From positions 32,682 through 96,681 of IMG/VR virus record IMGVR_UViG_3300042691_040495: a stretch of DNA of 64,000 nt; one strand, 5' to 3'. A model generated the notes under the pieces. The model searched no databases. It saw only the letters and a list, made by a program, of their open reading frames with translations, and was not told where the DNA came from. Position 1 is the first letter of the stretch. The number at the start of each line of letters is the position of its first letter. The stretch is from a virus. The position numbers were made by a program, and so were the translations under genes. Shown piece after piece: positions 43,301 through 51,585 of this stretch.

Positions 43301-45153
43301 GATATACCTTTTTCTAATAGAAAAGAACAATGTGATTTTTGTGGATCGGTAGAAAGTGAAGTCTCTACAAAATCATCTATTGGCGTACTATAAACGAAAT
43401 CATAAAAAGTCTTGTTATTTGACCTAATAGTATCATTAGCATTGTCATTATAATAACCTCCACTAGTTCTATATTGTCCTGGAATTTCTCCCTTATAAAC
43501 TAAACTCGGACACAGAAATGAAGACTCACCAGTACTAGAGTCATAATACAATGGCTTACCAGCATCATACAGAGGTATACTATTTTTTTTCTGATTATTA
43601 ACTAATATATTAATATTACTATTAAATTCATCTAATTTTGTTTCAAATTTTGTATTACTAAATGTTATGTTTTGATTATTATAAACTTTTTTATTGTTGA
43701 AAGTTTTATTACAGTATGAGTCCATTACTTGACTAATTACTATTCCAGTATTATCAAATTTTAAAATATCTTGTTTTGCAGAAACTGCTGCATTGGAGGT
43801 TATCAATAAATGAGCCCCATATTTTACAATTAATTTATTAAATAATTCTGATGCACTATGGATAATGTTATTATTGATAGTATGTGTATTAAATTTTGTA
43901 TCTAAATATAAAGATTTATTACTATTATCTGTTGTTGTATTTTGCAATAATCTACTAACATTCAATAATAGGAGTCTAAAATTTTTAATTTCTGTTGCTA
44001 TGGAAGAAGAATTTCCATTTGCGGTATCTCTTGTACTCTCTGATGATACATAATTTTTAATTAAGTTTCTTATTTCAGGATAATCTAGAGCCTCGATAGA
44101 GAAATTTCCAATAAATGGACTTGTACTTAAAGCATGCGCTATTCTTTTATAGTTTCTGGCTTTTCTTAGATTTTTACGGAAAAAAGATCTTTTTTCATCT
44201 AGTGTTAGTATTCGATATATAGCAGCGTATTTACTGTATAAACCTGATGAAATATATGATCTTGATGATATACCATTATTTAAAGCCTGTTCCTTATCTT
44301 GTTCACTATTATGATAAAAAAAGCAGTCACCATCTGGTATCCATAAAGTGACATCTGTATTTAAACTGCTACTAAAAATATTATTATTTTGTATAAGATA
44401 TCTTTCAGATTGATTATTGGAGGTATATTCAACAGAGTATCTGTCTGCTAATTGAAATACTGGATTAGATCCTAGATCAGAGACTTTGATATTGGTTGTG
44501 CCTTGCTCTGTGTTAAATACCCATGCTCCATTTGTTAGTGTTTTATTTTGAGCATCTACTCTATATAGAGTACTATCATCTACTTTTATATAGATGGCGC
44601 CATCCAAGGCATTCTTTTTTACTAGTCTTGTTCCTTTTGGAAAATAATCTATAGACATAGCAGCACCAGACGATCCATTACCCAATGTATTAGGATTTAA
44701 TTCATCGTTTTTCCTAAACCATCCGAGTATACCGTAATATACCGCATACGGAGTATTATCTCCGTTCAAAAACCAATCTATAGACATTACAGAGTTTGTT
44801 GCTGTCCAACTCTTAAATTGAGGAGTAAAAGATATAATATTTTCTATTCCCAATTTTCCACTAGTTAAATTAGTATTGCTATTATAACAACTACCATGAT
44901 TTGATAATAATTTATTATTTACATAAGTATCATTATCAATAAATAATGGTTGCCATATATCTTTATATGTTCCAGAAATCTGGACATCAACCATACTACT
45001 AAGGCTACTGGTATTATATGTAATGTTATATGATGAACCATTATCATATATTATACTGCCAGCATTTAATCTATAATTTACTAAATCATCTAATAAAGAG
45101 TGTTTAATAATATTACAATTACTAGTTTTGTCCACTATCCTTGAATTAAACAT
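37309..45153 (-). CDS. Giant virion-type protein (about 2614 residues)
   Basis: One uninterrupted frame from ATG 45153, whose A is shared with the upstream TAA; a GTG at 45177 is the alternative. It is rich in Asn, Ser, Thr and Tyr, as fibre and baseplate proteins are. I can see a PKD/Ig-like stretch (ISFFWEQISGPQGTFGKNEL, about residues 650-700), a DPECDCGP cysteine cluster near residue 1105, and a Gly/Ala-rich hydrophobic stretch near residue 1605 (LVQIIAGLAAFGALTGG) that could insert into a membrane. No enzyme motif is clear. Location in the tail or baseplate is inferred from size, neighbours and composition. Confidence 0.6.
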   Translation of the reverse strand: MFNSRIVDKTSNCNIIKHSLLDDLVNYRLNAGSIIYDNGSSYNITYNTSSLSSMVDVQISGTYKDIWQPLFIDNDTYVNNKLLSNHGSCYNSNTNLTSGKLGIENIISFTPQFKSWTATNSVMSIDWFLNGDNTPYAVYYGILGWFRKNDELNPNTLGNGSSGAAMSIDYFPKGTRLVKKNALDGAIYIKVDDSTLYRVDAQNKTLTNGAWVFNTEQGTTNIKVSDLGSNPVFQLADRYSVEYTSNNQSERYLIQNNNIFSSSLNTDVTLWIPDGDCFFYHNSEQDKEQALNNGISSRSYISSGLYSKYAAIYRILTLDEKRSFFRKNLRKARNYKRIAHALSTSPFIGNFSIEALDYPEIRNLIKNYVSSESTRDTANGNSSSIATEIKNFRLLLLNVSRLLQNTTTDNSNKSLYLDTKFNTHTINNNIIHSASELFNKLIVKYGAHLLITSNAAVSAKQDILKFDNTGIVISQVMDSYCNKTFNNKKVYNNQNITFSNTKFETKLDEFNSNINILVNNQKKNSIPLYDAGKPLYYDSSTGESSFLCPSLVYKGEIPGQYRTSGGYYNDNANDTIRSNNKTFYDFVYSTPIDDFVETSLSTDPQKSHCSFLLEKGISLNAITFAGVERSYNEFSVLLLESYLSGQISFFWEQISGPQGTFGKNELLSGTSNSVVFYTNYTGRYIFQCMVATPFGTFKKQKTVYVVDGRQLVPDGNGGMMANVVSYLRYWDQEYKVWVDPPPKDNRLLLDEMEPLILDKDKVTSNTSKINKLAISNYHGVVYPVKTDFSVREYIGSFGNLAQDEVYSLSSDYIFSFANDYQYNSQGSLRLEFLPNNTTIKLHSIWLEKIRTNNNDECSQCFSMYIPKLKSRKVNVKISSTDSQGNVINTSNYNFNKTIRANKYPEGFSLRYYEWDTARNMAKCNLDYGGFDFPTISTTKAPKIKNYGGYSKSFIDSIGVNINGLTKPNVSTQDNGIVAGSGASAILPPITGFKLDYRANVDPSTWKVCYQKAVTVTGTGLVIPFKKGVLHPNSGWISCSGGTDYAIHANRCGVLKFNPGARDSFSFIGPQITRLRPGSVNSLANVIEPKVFSSSITLGIARDIQWDPECDCGPATEGGSTTLYNENQKHKDLVDIQINRSNSNHGYRILAGGKPKPIEYPATNNHPIVSDEFLTDQTQTNFSYSFAVTGPHSLPEKIASRDGRKHFRIPRVNGFGIKDIEVKLNFLNYVNTKNIVVWLDVDLVSSEQAARFSSTSTVPSSPLRNNKEFLDQTLDPRIFFGNYSPGHASLSGALYNSQIENYITDLVGMNSPPTGDSQQAGGKFKLFLLNQESLQNNNYNFSVKFSDHASKFNTASDMNMLGPGYDHPLSHEYHMTAQIYREQNIIRSNDELLPTIASTGYSDRQHCEYSSVIRHNKLNVGNATFSKFVANSLFRNKGPTDGPCPERAPKQKEGDLDGKTTFTLNIMVLDEEDDMNVLDSTINSKYISGLESTENKSKSHLLYNSLCNWELILHVGPTRDPIPNTNPSLASYGNNDALSLIDYKKDPSYPGYSYIADLTHLKHLLPIANYNAPYCSIADSALCLTSQDDPTGQGVMIQPPVFPTYALVQIIAGLAAFGALTGGTLVGALAGLDMAVNNPAYRAIFDYFKESAFSEELTNQGRQIYSPSFAKYPFGSPEKMLINFKKPNSLWYSAEASIFKYENTPILKPDRYKFLRLSKDNLDFSFSIVNSYEDLVDPKFIKTIVQDCESKSGDPEFPSGMILPMVYRGVMIHEGDIVRIKLNNINPNDKIDPKTGSGIVRCDTINDTYVAISADVNGSGGVWPSLETDATRLCQTSNHFLQHNVLLGKDNIIDDGDFGQKFTILIPSKVPYDIFQKDDRLYDPDSPITSVSKIVKKGLIFKDNRYYSLFVMDHNMSSFQKLCPTNDIVLFLAFKNETTIQDKKSKGYNIWGLDSANHNVFDDTVSIAPTTHSVGSYGDMSLFVNKNMLSNNLHFNSLQSIYDVFNNRENDKIKHNNIKIFQDTNSNLTYLNQYTNTYCYGFSYSKEEFNSLNLRFRKERTNKDFFYIESNTDDSANSEIVIDAIEQSSCNNEIPNNFCIIRTDHQNFGSINPILPAEVVKGELEIENVYTEYVPMKSITDTEFSWIVNRLATIESTGIDTNLESSVGSAGGTSIILNSSKLEYIQKHYNKLEEDPIDCYTQSPANQGACNKKKTYKKIKELYDERNSIIQLLEEQAIKIAPTGYKLKSTLPIADPRRISPNILPKVEPVISGIDGTSYGPVYIYYRKVNEDHYWINLDPKQSCFQDFESNPKVLISTTYKCQEANPLLLQTTAYVDNNICPFFTTKPGQQISYVFGNDENLTSSVDEYTYSISTNKIDQEKARYVSEYPAITGWTKFEKKRWFNINGDQTMDMLLGPGQEVTVESTETYWVPLTNENQGNDQSGDTLTLPGMPGCQTNIGSPPGKGLVVSSDKRVGKPTRIQNIVNLDQVNDLSVMVKRVPRLLRGADLLSTIYRYGSKAEFRPDSAKTMDLIPFEVDLTEVYGNINNSLYIWTALQRDGTEFNRLAPATLPDFFKLQNEMTFRAFFGSVDKIENKASVAPSHFPWELIPYEYE

Positions 45154-48100
45154 TATTTGATTGCCGTTAGTGTCCACTTTCCATTTATGAATGTAAATAT
45201 TGCTATAGCATTAGAAGGTGTTGTAAAACCCAAAGGATTATCAAAATTAACAGTCATGGTCGGAACCATTCCGGCTCTCCTTCCGGGAACATAATGCATA
45301 TCAATAATAGCTTGAGTAGCACTACTAATTTTCCCCTTAACAACTAATGATGGTTTGCTTACTGGTTCGTAAAATCCTGTTTTGCCATTGTATCTACAAA
45401 ATAGTTTTGTTCCTCTTGGTGCAGAATATCCTGTTTTATCTCTAATATATATTAGTCTTCTATATCCTTGTCGTAAAGGTTCATTGCTAAATTCAAAATC
45501 ATCTATATATGCTCTGGTAACATATGTTTCATCAAAATCAGGTTGTTTAATTAAATCCTCTTCTAGAGTAGCATATATCATTCTGTAAATATATTTTCTA
45601 GTACTTTTTTTATCTAAAAATGTCTTTAATGTGGTAATATCATTACTATTACTAAGAATATAGGGTGGATCAATTTCTTCTGAACCTCCTGCTGTCCAAA
45701 CCATTCTGGATTTGTCCCAAAATAAATCAATAGGACCAACTTTCCATAGGTCAGGTCTTTCTGCCCAATTAAGATAAAAGTCATTTAATTTGACCTTATC
45801 TGACCATCTTCCTCCATTCCTTTTTTGAGTTTTACCTATTATACTACCTTTAAAACCAGCAGTATAATTATTCGCTGCTCCAGGATCAAAGCCACCATCT
45901 GAGTTATAGTCATCTTCAATTTTTGTTGTTGTTACATCTGTTTGATTTATTTGATCACTTGTTAGATTATTCCAAGATTCAGGCAAGTTTTGGTAATTAA
46001 AAGTTTTGGCAAAAATATTAGTATTTCCAGAAATAGTAAATAATTCTCCTATAGATAATGTACCATATTTTTTAGTAGCTCCTGCTGTTACCTTAAGTTT
46101 AAATCTTTTGGGTCTCCCATAAAGATCATATGCTAACGGCTCATCTGCCGCATTTGGTACAGGGTATCCTTCGTCGTCATATCCCCATGAATGTAATGTT
46201 AATGGTCCTCTTAATCCAAAAAATCTTTGATTGGTTTCATATAACATATTCAATCCATCGCCCGCCTGATCTCTTATATTATATAAAGCAGAATCATAGT
46301 TATAATAATCTAAATTAGCTGGAGGAACTCCATTAGGATGATTGGTGTGTGCTCTTAAATTTCTACTAGTTTCTAAACTATAACTTATTTGATTCTGAGG
46401 CACCGAACCTCTTGCAACAATTTCTATACAGTGTCTTAGTCTATCTCTAAATGTTCTTTGTGTTACTCCATCTGGCAATACTGACATAGAAGATATATCA
46501 TCATGTAAACCCTCCGGATGCGCCCCGGCATAATTTTGACTATTAGAATTTTTAAATTCTCCATAGGGAACCACTATAGGATTTAGAGTTATAAGATTAA
46601 TTGGAATATCACTATCTGGTATTATTTTAGCATTTAATCTTTCTGATGGATTTCCGCATTTATCACAAACTATTGATGTTGTAGTTTCTTGTCTATTTCC
46701 ATTATTATTGTATCTTACAACTTTTAAACTTCTAACCTTAGAACCTCTACAAAATGGACAATTATTAGTATTGTGCAAAGAGAATGAAAAAGTAGAATTT
46801 TTAAATGTTGGATAAAAAGATATTGGTGATAATAATCCATCAAGACTCATGGCGGATTGCATTCCATAATTTTTATCTAATTGATTTTGTAATTCTTTTC
46901 TCTGAAATAATTGTACGGTGGACGTTACTCTTGCAATATTTTTTAAACTTGTTGATGAACTATCAGTTGTCAAATTACTAGACGGTTGACCAACATCAGA
47001 GCTAGGTACTAGTTGCCATTTTGTAGCGGCAGATGAACGTGTATTAAAATCGCCAGGACTACTCGATAAAGAGAAATCTTCTTTTATTGCTGGCGTCCTT
47101 GATGGCTCATTGATTAAAGGAGATGCTTGTCCAACAAGAACGGTACTAGGACTCCAGCTAAATAATTTGGATGATAAATCTGAGCTTCCAAATTGAGCTT
47201 TATTTAATCTTTCTTGTAATAACAATTCCCTTTCATTATGGCGTAAATTACTAATTTCTTGACTAATTTGAGCAATCTGTTTTCCTCGTTTAAGATTAAT
47301 AGCATTGGCTCTTTTAATTCTGTCTGTTTCTTCTTTATTGAATAATCCTAATTTTCTAGTATATGTTCTAAAAGCATATGTAGTAGATATGCCTTGTTGA
47401 CCAACACTAGTTTGTAAAGCTGTTATAATTGGTCCATCAAAAAAATAACTAGGATTTTTTAAATCTAAAATTGTGTAAATAATTGTTTGTTTATCAGTTC
47501 CATCTGATGAATTTACTATGCTAGCTCCTGGAATATATGACAAATCAACCACAGCAGTGGGTGGATTGTATTTGGCATCAGTATAAGCGTAACCACTAAC
47601 AACTATGTCATGTAGTAATCCTGTATTCGCTAATGCAAAATTACCACCTATATTAAATAATGGTAATCCTGGCATTTCTAATTGAGCTGTCTCTACAACA
47701 TTTTGATAATTTATTTTTGTTTGAGCTTCTTTGTATGCTACAATATCTAGCTGATGCATACCTCCATAATTCCAAGGAACTAAATCTTCATCAAAATCAA
47801 TAGCAATATTAGAAATAAGATTATTTAGTGCCTTATCAACTTCTATCTGTGTTGTTGAACGACTGCTATAGGAACAAGTAACAGGATATGTGCTTGACTG
47901 AGTTACTGTTTGTCCAGATGGATATATGCCTGTTCCTTCTAGGGCAGGATAATTTGTCCATGGTCCGTAAACAAATTGATTAGATTTTATAGGAATACCA
48001 GCAAAAAATGGGTGAGCAGCTTTTGGGGCCAATTCAACGTTATTTGCAGTATGATTGGATGATACTGTATATAGTCCTAGAAAATAAGGATTATCACTAT

Positions 48101-51100
48101 CATCAAACACCAAAGGACTTATATAATTTAACATGTATCTTATCCAATCAAAATCCCATGAACTGAATAAAGTGGTTTTTAGATATAGTATCAAATCTTC
48201 CGCCGCAATATTTGCAATAACTGTTCTGTTAGGATCTTTTGCATTTTCTTCGCTACTAATATTTAATTCCAAACCAGGAGAATCTACTAGTATTCTTGCT
48301 CCTTGAAGATTCACAGGATCTAAAAATACAAAATTTTCTTGCACAGATGTCGGTACGTATACTTTTGATCTTGGTAAAGATCCATTTGAATCAACCAATA
48401 ATTTATTCCAAGCATCATATGCGCCAACATTACCGTTTAGCGTGATATTAGTTAGATTCTCAAAACTAGTTAACGAGGTGGGTATACTGGAGCTTCCCTT
48501 TTTTTGATTCACAACCACATATTCATCAGATTGTAAAGATGCTATATTTAATGACGGAAATACATAACTATTAGCACAGTTAGTAGTTTTATATTCATTT
48601 AGTGTTAACCAACTATCAAAACTAAAATATGGATTAGCTTGTTCTTTAATAATCTCTTGCATAGGTGTGGTTTTACTAGCAGCAACACATTTTGCTTCTC
48701 TAATATAGTCATAATTAGAATTATTATTATATCCTAATATTGGTTTTATTTTACCGTATTCATCGCTCAAAACCATCCACTCCATTCCGCCAACAACCAT
48801 ACTATCATCAATTATATTTCCATATTCTTCCCAAGCTCCATCATTTGTTGGAGTATAATTATATCGTAAATTACCTCCACCATTAAAAATATATCCATAT
48901 CCTATATTGGTAGGAAAAGCATATGGTGTTAAATTTTCTTCTCTATAGGATCTTACTTGATCAGCAAAAACCATATATTTTTTACCATAATTTTTTGCAA
49001 TATCGGTAATAAACTTATGAATAATTTTTAGATCCTGTAATGCTTTTTCTTGAATATATTGACTACCATCATTTTTATCAGGATAAGCTGCTGTTGGATA
49101 AAGTTCATCTCCAGCAACGTTTGGCCCTAATAGCTTCCAGTACCAATCTGTTTCTTGTGCGGCTGCTTTGCTAGCCTCTGCAGCATCAAGTCCCATATTG
49201 TCTCGTAATTGATTTCGTGTTCTGATATAATATGCTCGTCTTACTAATTCTATTAAATCTGGTTTGTATGTTTTAGCCAATGAATATACTAAATAATTAT
49301 CAAATCCCGCAATAGCGGCTCTTATCTCGCTCTCTGTTAATACAAAATATTCTACAGGATCATACGATGATAATAGTCCTAAATTGTCGTAAGTTGTTGT
49401 TGGAGGATCTAGATTTGCGGTTTTGGGCAAATCGAAGCTAGCCCCTGACTCTAGATATGCTCGATTAATTGGTACATTTAATTTTGGGAGTTCGGATACT
49501 CTTATAATAATTGATATTTGAGCAGTCCATGTGTCGTACCAAACTGGTCGTATTCTTCTGAATTCTGTATTAGTATTATTATTTGCATCAACTTTTAATG
49601 CTACTTTATTATCTAAAACAAAACCAAAAAATGGACATATATTATCTAAATATAATGGAAACCATCGTCCATTAGCGCCGGATGCAAAATTACTACCATG
49701 ATTACGTTTTATTGATTTTTCATAATTACCATAATTTACAGATATACTATCTCCAAGTTCTGTAGTTTGCCATCCAAGATCTTCACTACTAAAATCTTTA
49801 TTCCCACCATTTTTTTGGATTTTATCTTCATCTTTTAAAATGTTAACATATGATGCTTCAACCCGATTGGCTGTTCCTAAATAGTCTGATATCATAGGAT
49901 TTCTTGAACTATTAAAATTAGGAAATCTGACTTTTCCGTGTCCGTATGGATTATTTAATGCTGGAAGAGCATTTCCCACGGAAGCTCCAGCAGACAAAGA
50001 ATAGTAATTAACAAATTTTTTAGTTCTAGGATTTAATATAAAATTATTTTGGCTATATGCTAATCTATAACTTTTAACTTGGTATAATCTTTGTTGATTT
50101 CCTCCAACTAATAAACATCTGCTAGGGGTATCATTTTTTTCTTTCCCTGTTGTATTAGATGTAATAGCATAATTATTGCATTCTAATAACTTTATAGTAT
50201 TTTCAATAATACTAGTACTTGGTTGTTTTAATCTAGATATTGCTTTTACTTTAATAATATGATATATTTTTTGATTATAAACTCGTGGTATCATTTCTAT
50301 ATTGAAATCACATCCTGCCCTATCTCCGATATCATTTAATAAATCTGTTATACTGAGAAATGGTCCTGGTATTTTTATTTTATCTGATAATCTTTTTGTT
50401 GTTCTGGTAGAATCTGTATATATAACATCATGTAAATCTAAAACAAATTGACACCTTGGACTACCTGTAGTAGATGCCGTCATAGCATTAAGAGCTTGTG
50501 GATATATTACTCCAAATTGATTGCATGCTGCATTTATTGGTTCGTATAAATTTTGATTATCCTCTCGTTGCATACACTTTGATATTATTCTGCCAAAAGG
50601 AGAAAATGCTCGCTTTACAGCATGGTCAACTCTATAATTTATAATCGTATCGAGTTTTGTTGTACTATTATCTGTAACAGATGTTAGTACCATTAGTGCA
50701 TCTAAAATAGAATTTATACTTACTCCTCTTTCATCTGGTCTAGCAACTCCAAAATTACCTTCTCCCAAGGATTCTAAAAATCCATATACATTAAAAATAT
50801 TAGGAATTGTTCCATTATTCAAATTTGTATCATCATAACTTGCTCCGGCGGATTTTAAATAATTTTTTGGTCCTCCTCTTAGAGATCCTGGCTCCCCTCC
50901 TACTGCTGCTGCTTTACTAAAAATAGCTCCAGCATATTTATCTACTATAACATAACAAGAATTCAAAATAGTTTGAGGTCCATTAACTACTACGGTGTAC
51001 TGTTTTCCTCCGCTGCTAACATTTCTGGACCATGATTGGACAAATCCTCCAAATTGAAACTGTCCCATTTTAAAATAGACAGGAGTATCAATAATATCAA

Positions 51101-51584
51101 ATTTGTAACCAGGATGAGTACTCTCGTTTGCTGAAGAGTATACTCCTTTTTCATTTATTCTTGTTTTATTGCCAAAAAATCCAGGATCAGGATCGTACCA
51201 ATATTTTGATACTAATCCAACAGTCTCTTGAAGTTCATAATATACTTTTCCAGGAATGATTCTATTTTCTATTGGTGTGTTAGCAGTTGCTACTTGTCCT
51301 GTATATTTATCAGCATAGCATCCGACACCATCGCAAGTATGATAATGGTTATCTGCAAAAGTACCCTTCGCGAACTGTTGATACATACTACCGTCATTTG
51401 GTCCGCTAATGTTAGGGGACGGATCGCAGCTATATGCTAATTCGTCTTCTACTAAATTTACTGTTAATTGCGAAGGTTGAGTGCCCCAACCAAGATTAGT
51501 ATTAAAACTAGCTACACTAGCTCCTAAGAATAATGTTTGCGCAATAGGTTTACTTTGTAAATTATTACATTCTGTTGTTGGCAT
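45153..51584 (-). CDS. Giant virion-type protein (2143 residues), possible tail hub
   Basis: Starts at ATG 51584, two bases after the upstream stop. Residues about 370-430 (DLHDVIYTDSTRT, LSITDLLNDIGDRAGCDFNI) resemble the domain seen in tail-hub and secretin-associated proteins. Residues about 1600-1650 have CPFCRGSK and VCDKCGNPSERL, a zinc ribbon that is unusual in a virion protein. A charged coiled coil (about 1440-1460, HNERELLLQERLNKAQ) lies before it. The C-terminus is beta-rich. A baseplate or hub role is the best guess; the match is weak. Confidence 0.55.
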   Translation of the reverse strand: MPTTECNNLQSKPIAQTLFLGASVASFNTNLGWGTQPSQLTVNLVEDELAYSCDPSPNISGPNDGSMYQQFAKGTFADNHYHTCDGVGCYADKYTGQVATANTPIENRIIPGKVYYELQETVGLVSKYWYDPDPGFFGNKTRINEKGVYSSANESTHPGYKFDIIDTPVYFKMGQFQFGGFVQSWSRNVSSGGKQYTVVVNGPQTILNSCYVIVDKYAGAIFSKAAAVGGEPGSLRGGPKNYLKSAGASYDDTNLNNGTIPNIFNVYGFLESLGEGNFGVARPDERGVSINSILDALMVLTSVTDNSTTKLDTIINYRVDHAVKRAFSPFGRIISKCMQREDNQNLYEPINAACNQFGVIYPQALNAMTASTTGSPRCQFVLDLHDVIYTDSTRTTKRLSDKIKIPGPFLSITDLLNDIGDRAGCDFNIEMIPRVYNQKIYHIIKVKAISRLKQPSTSIIENTIKLLECNNYAITSNTTGKEKNDTPSRCLLVGGNQQRLYQVKSYRLAYSQNNFILNPRTKKFVNYYSLSAGASVGNALPALNNPYGHGKVRFPNFNSSRNPMISDYLGTANRVEASYVNILKDEDKIQKNGGNKDFSSEDLGWQTTELGDSISVNYGNYEKSIKRNHGSNFASGANGRWFPLYLDNICPFFGFVLDNKVALKVDANNNTNTEFRRIRPVWYDTWTAQISIIIRVSELPKLNVPINRAYLESGASFDLPKTANLDPPTTTYDNLGLLSSYDPVEYFVLTESEIRAAIAGFDNYLVYSLAKTYKPDLIELVRRAYYIRTRNQLRDNMGLDAAEASKAAAQETDWYWKLLGPNVAGDELYPTAAYPDKNDGSQYIQEKALQDLKIIHKFITDIAKNYGKKYMVFADQVRSYREENLTPYAFPTNIGYGYIFNGGGNLRYNYTPTNDGAWEEYGNIIDDSMVVGGMEWMVLSDEYGKIKPILGYNNNSNYDYIREAKCVAASKTTPMQEIIKEQANPYFSFDSWLTLNEYKTTNCANSYVFPSLNIASLQSDEYVVVNQKKGSSSIPTSLTSFENLTNITLNGNVGAYDAWNKLLVDSNGSLPRSKVYVPTSVQENFVFLDPVNLQGARILVDSPGLELNISSEENAKDPNRTVIANIAAEDLILYLKTTLFSSWDFDWIRYMLNYISPLVFDDSDNPYFLGLYTVSSNHTANNVELAPKAAHPFFAGIPIKSNQFVYGPWTNYPALEGTGIYPSGQTVTQSSTYPVTCSYSSRSTTQIEVDKALNNLISNIAIDFDEDLVPWNYGGMHQLDIVAYKEAQTKINYQNVVETAQLEMPGLPLFNIGGNFALANTGLLHDIVVSGYAYTDAKYNPPTAVVDLSYIPGASIVNSSDGTDKQTIIYTILDLKNPSYFFDGPIITALQTSVGQQGISTTYAFRTYTRKLGLFNKEETDRIKRANAINLKRGKQIAQISQEISNLRHNERELLLQERLNKAQFGSSDLSSKLFSWSPSTVLVGQASPLINEPSRTPAIKEDFSLSSSPGDFNTRSSAATKWQLVPSSDVGQPSSNLTTDSSSTSLKNIARVTSTVQLFQRKELQNQLDKNYGMQSAMSLDGLLSPISFYPTFKNSTFSFSLHNTNNCPFCRGSKVRSLKVVRYNNNGNRQETTTSIVCDKCGNPSERLNAKIIPDSDIPINLITLNPIVVPYGEFKNSNSQNYAGAHPEGLHDDISSMSVLPDGVTQRTFRDRLRHCIEIVARGSVPQNQISYSLETSRNLRAHTNHPNGVPPANLDYYNYDSALYNIRDQAGDGLNMLYETNQRFFGLRGPLTLHSWGYDDEGYPVPNAADEPLAYDLYGRPKRFKLKVTAGATKKYGTLSIGELFTISGNTNIFAKTFNYQNLPESWNNLTSDQINQTDVTTTKIEDDYNSDGGFDPGAANNYTAGFKGSIIGKTQKRNGGRWSDKVKLNDFYLNWAERPDLWKVGPIDLFWDKSRMVWTAGGSEEIDPPYILSNSNDITTLKTFLDKKSTRKYIYRMIYATLEEDLIKQPDFDETYVTRAYIDDFEFSNEPLRQGYRRLIYIRDKTGYSAPRGTKLFCRYNGKTGFYEPVSKPSLVVKGKISSATQAIIDMHYVPGRRAGMVPTMTVNFDNPLGFTTPSNAIAIFTFINGKWTLTAIK

Positions 51585-51585
51585 A

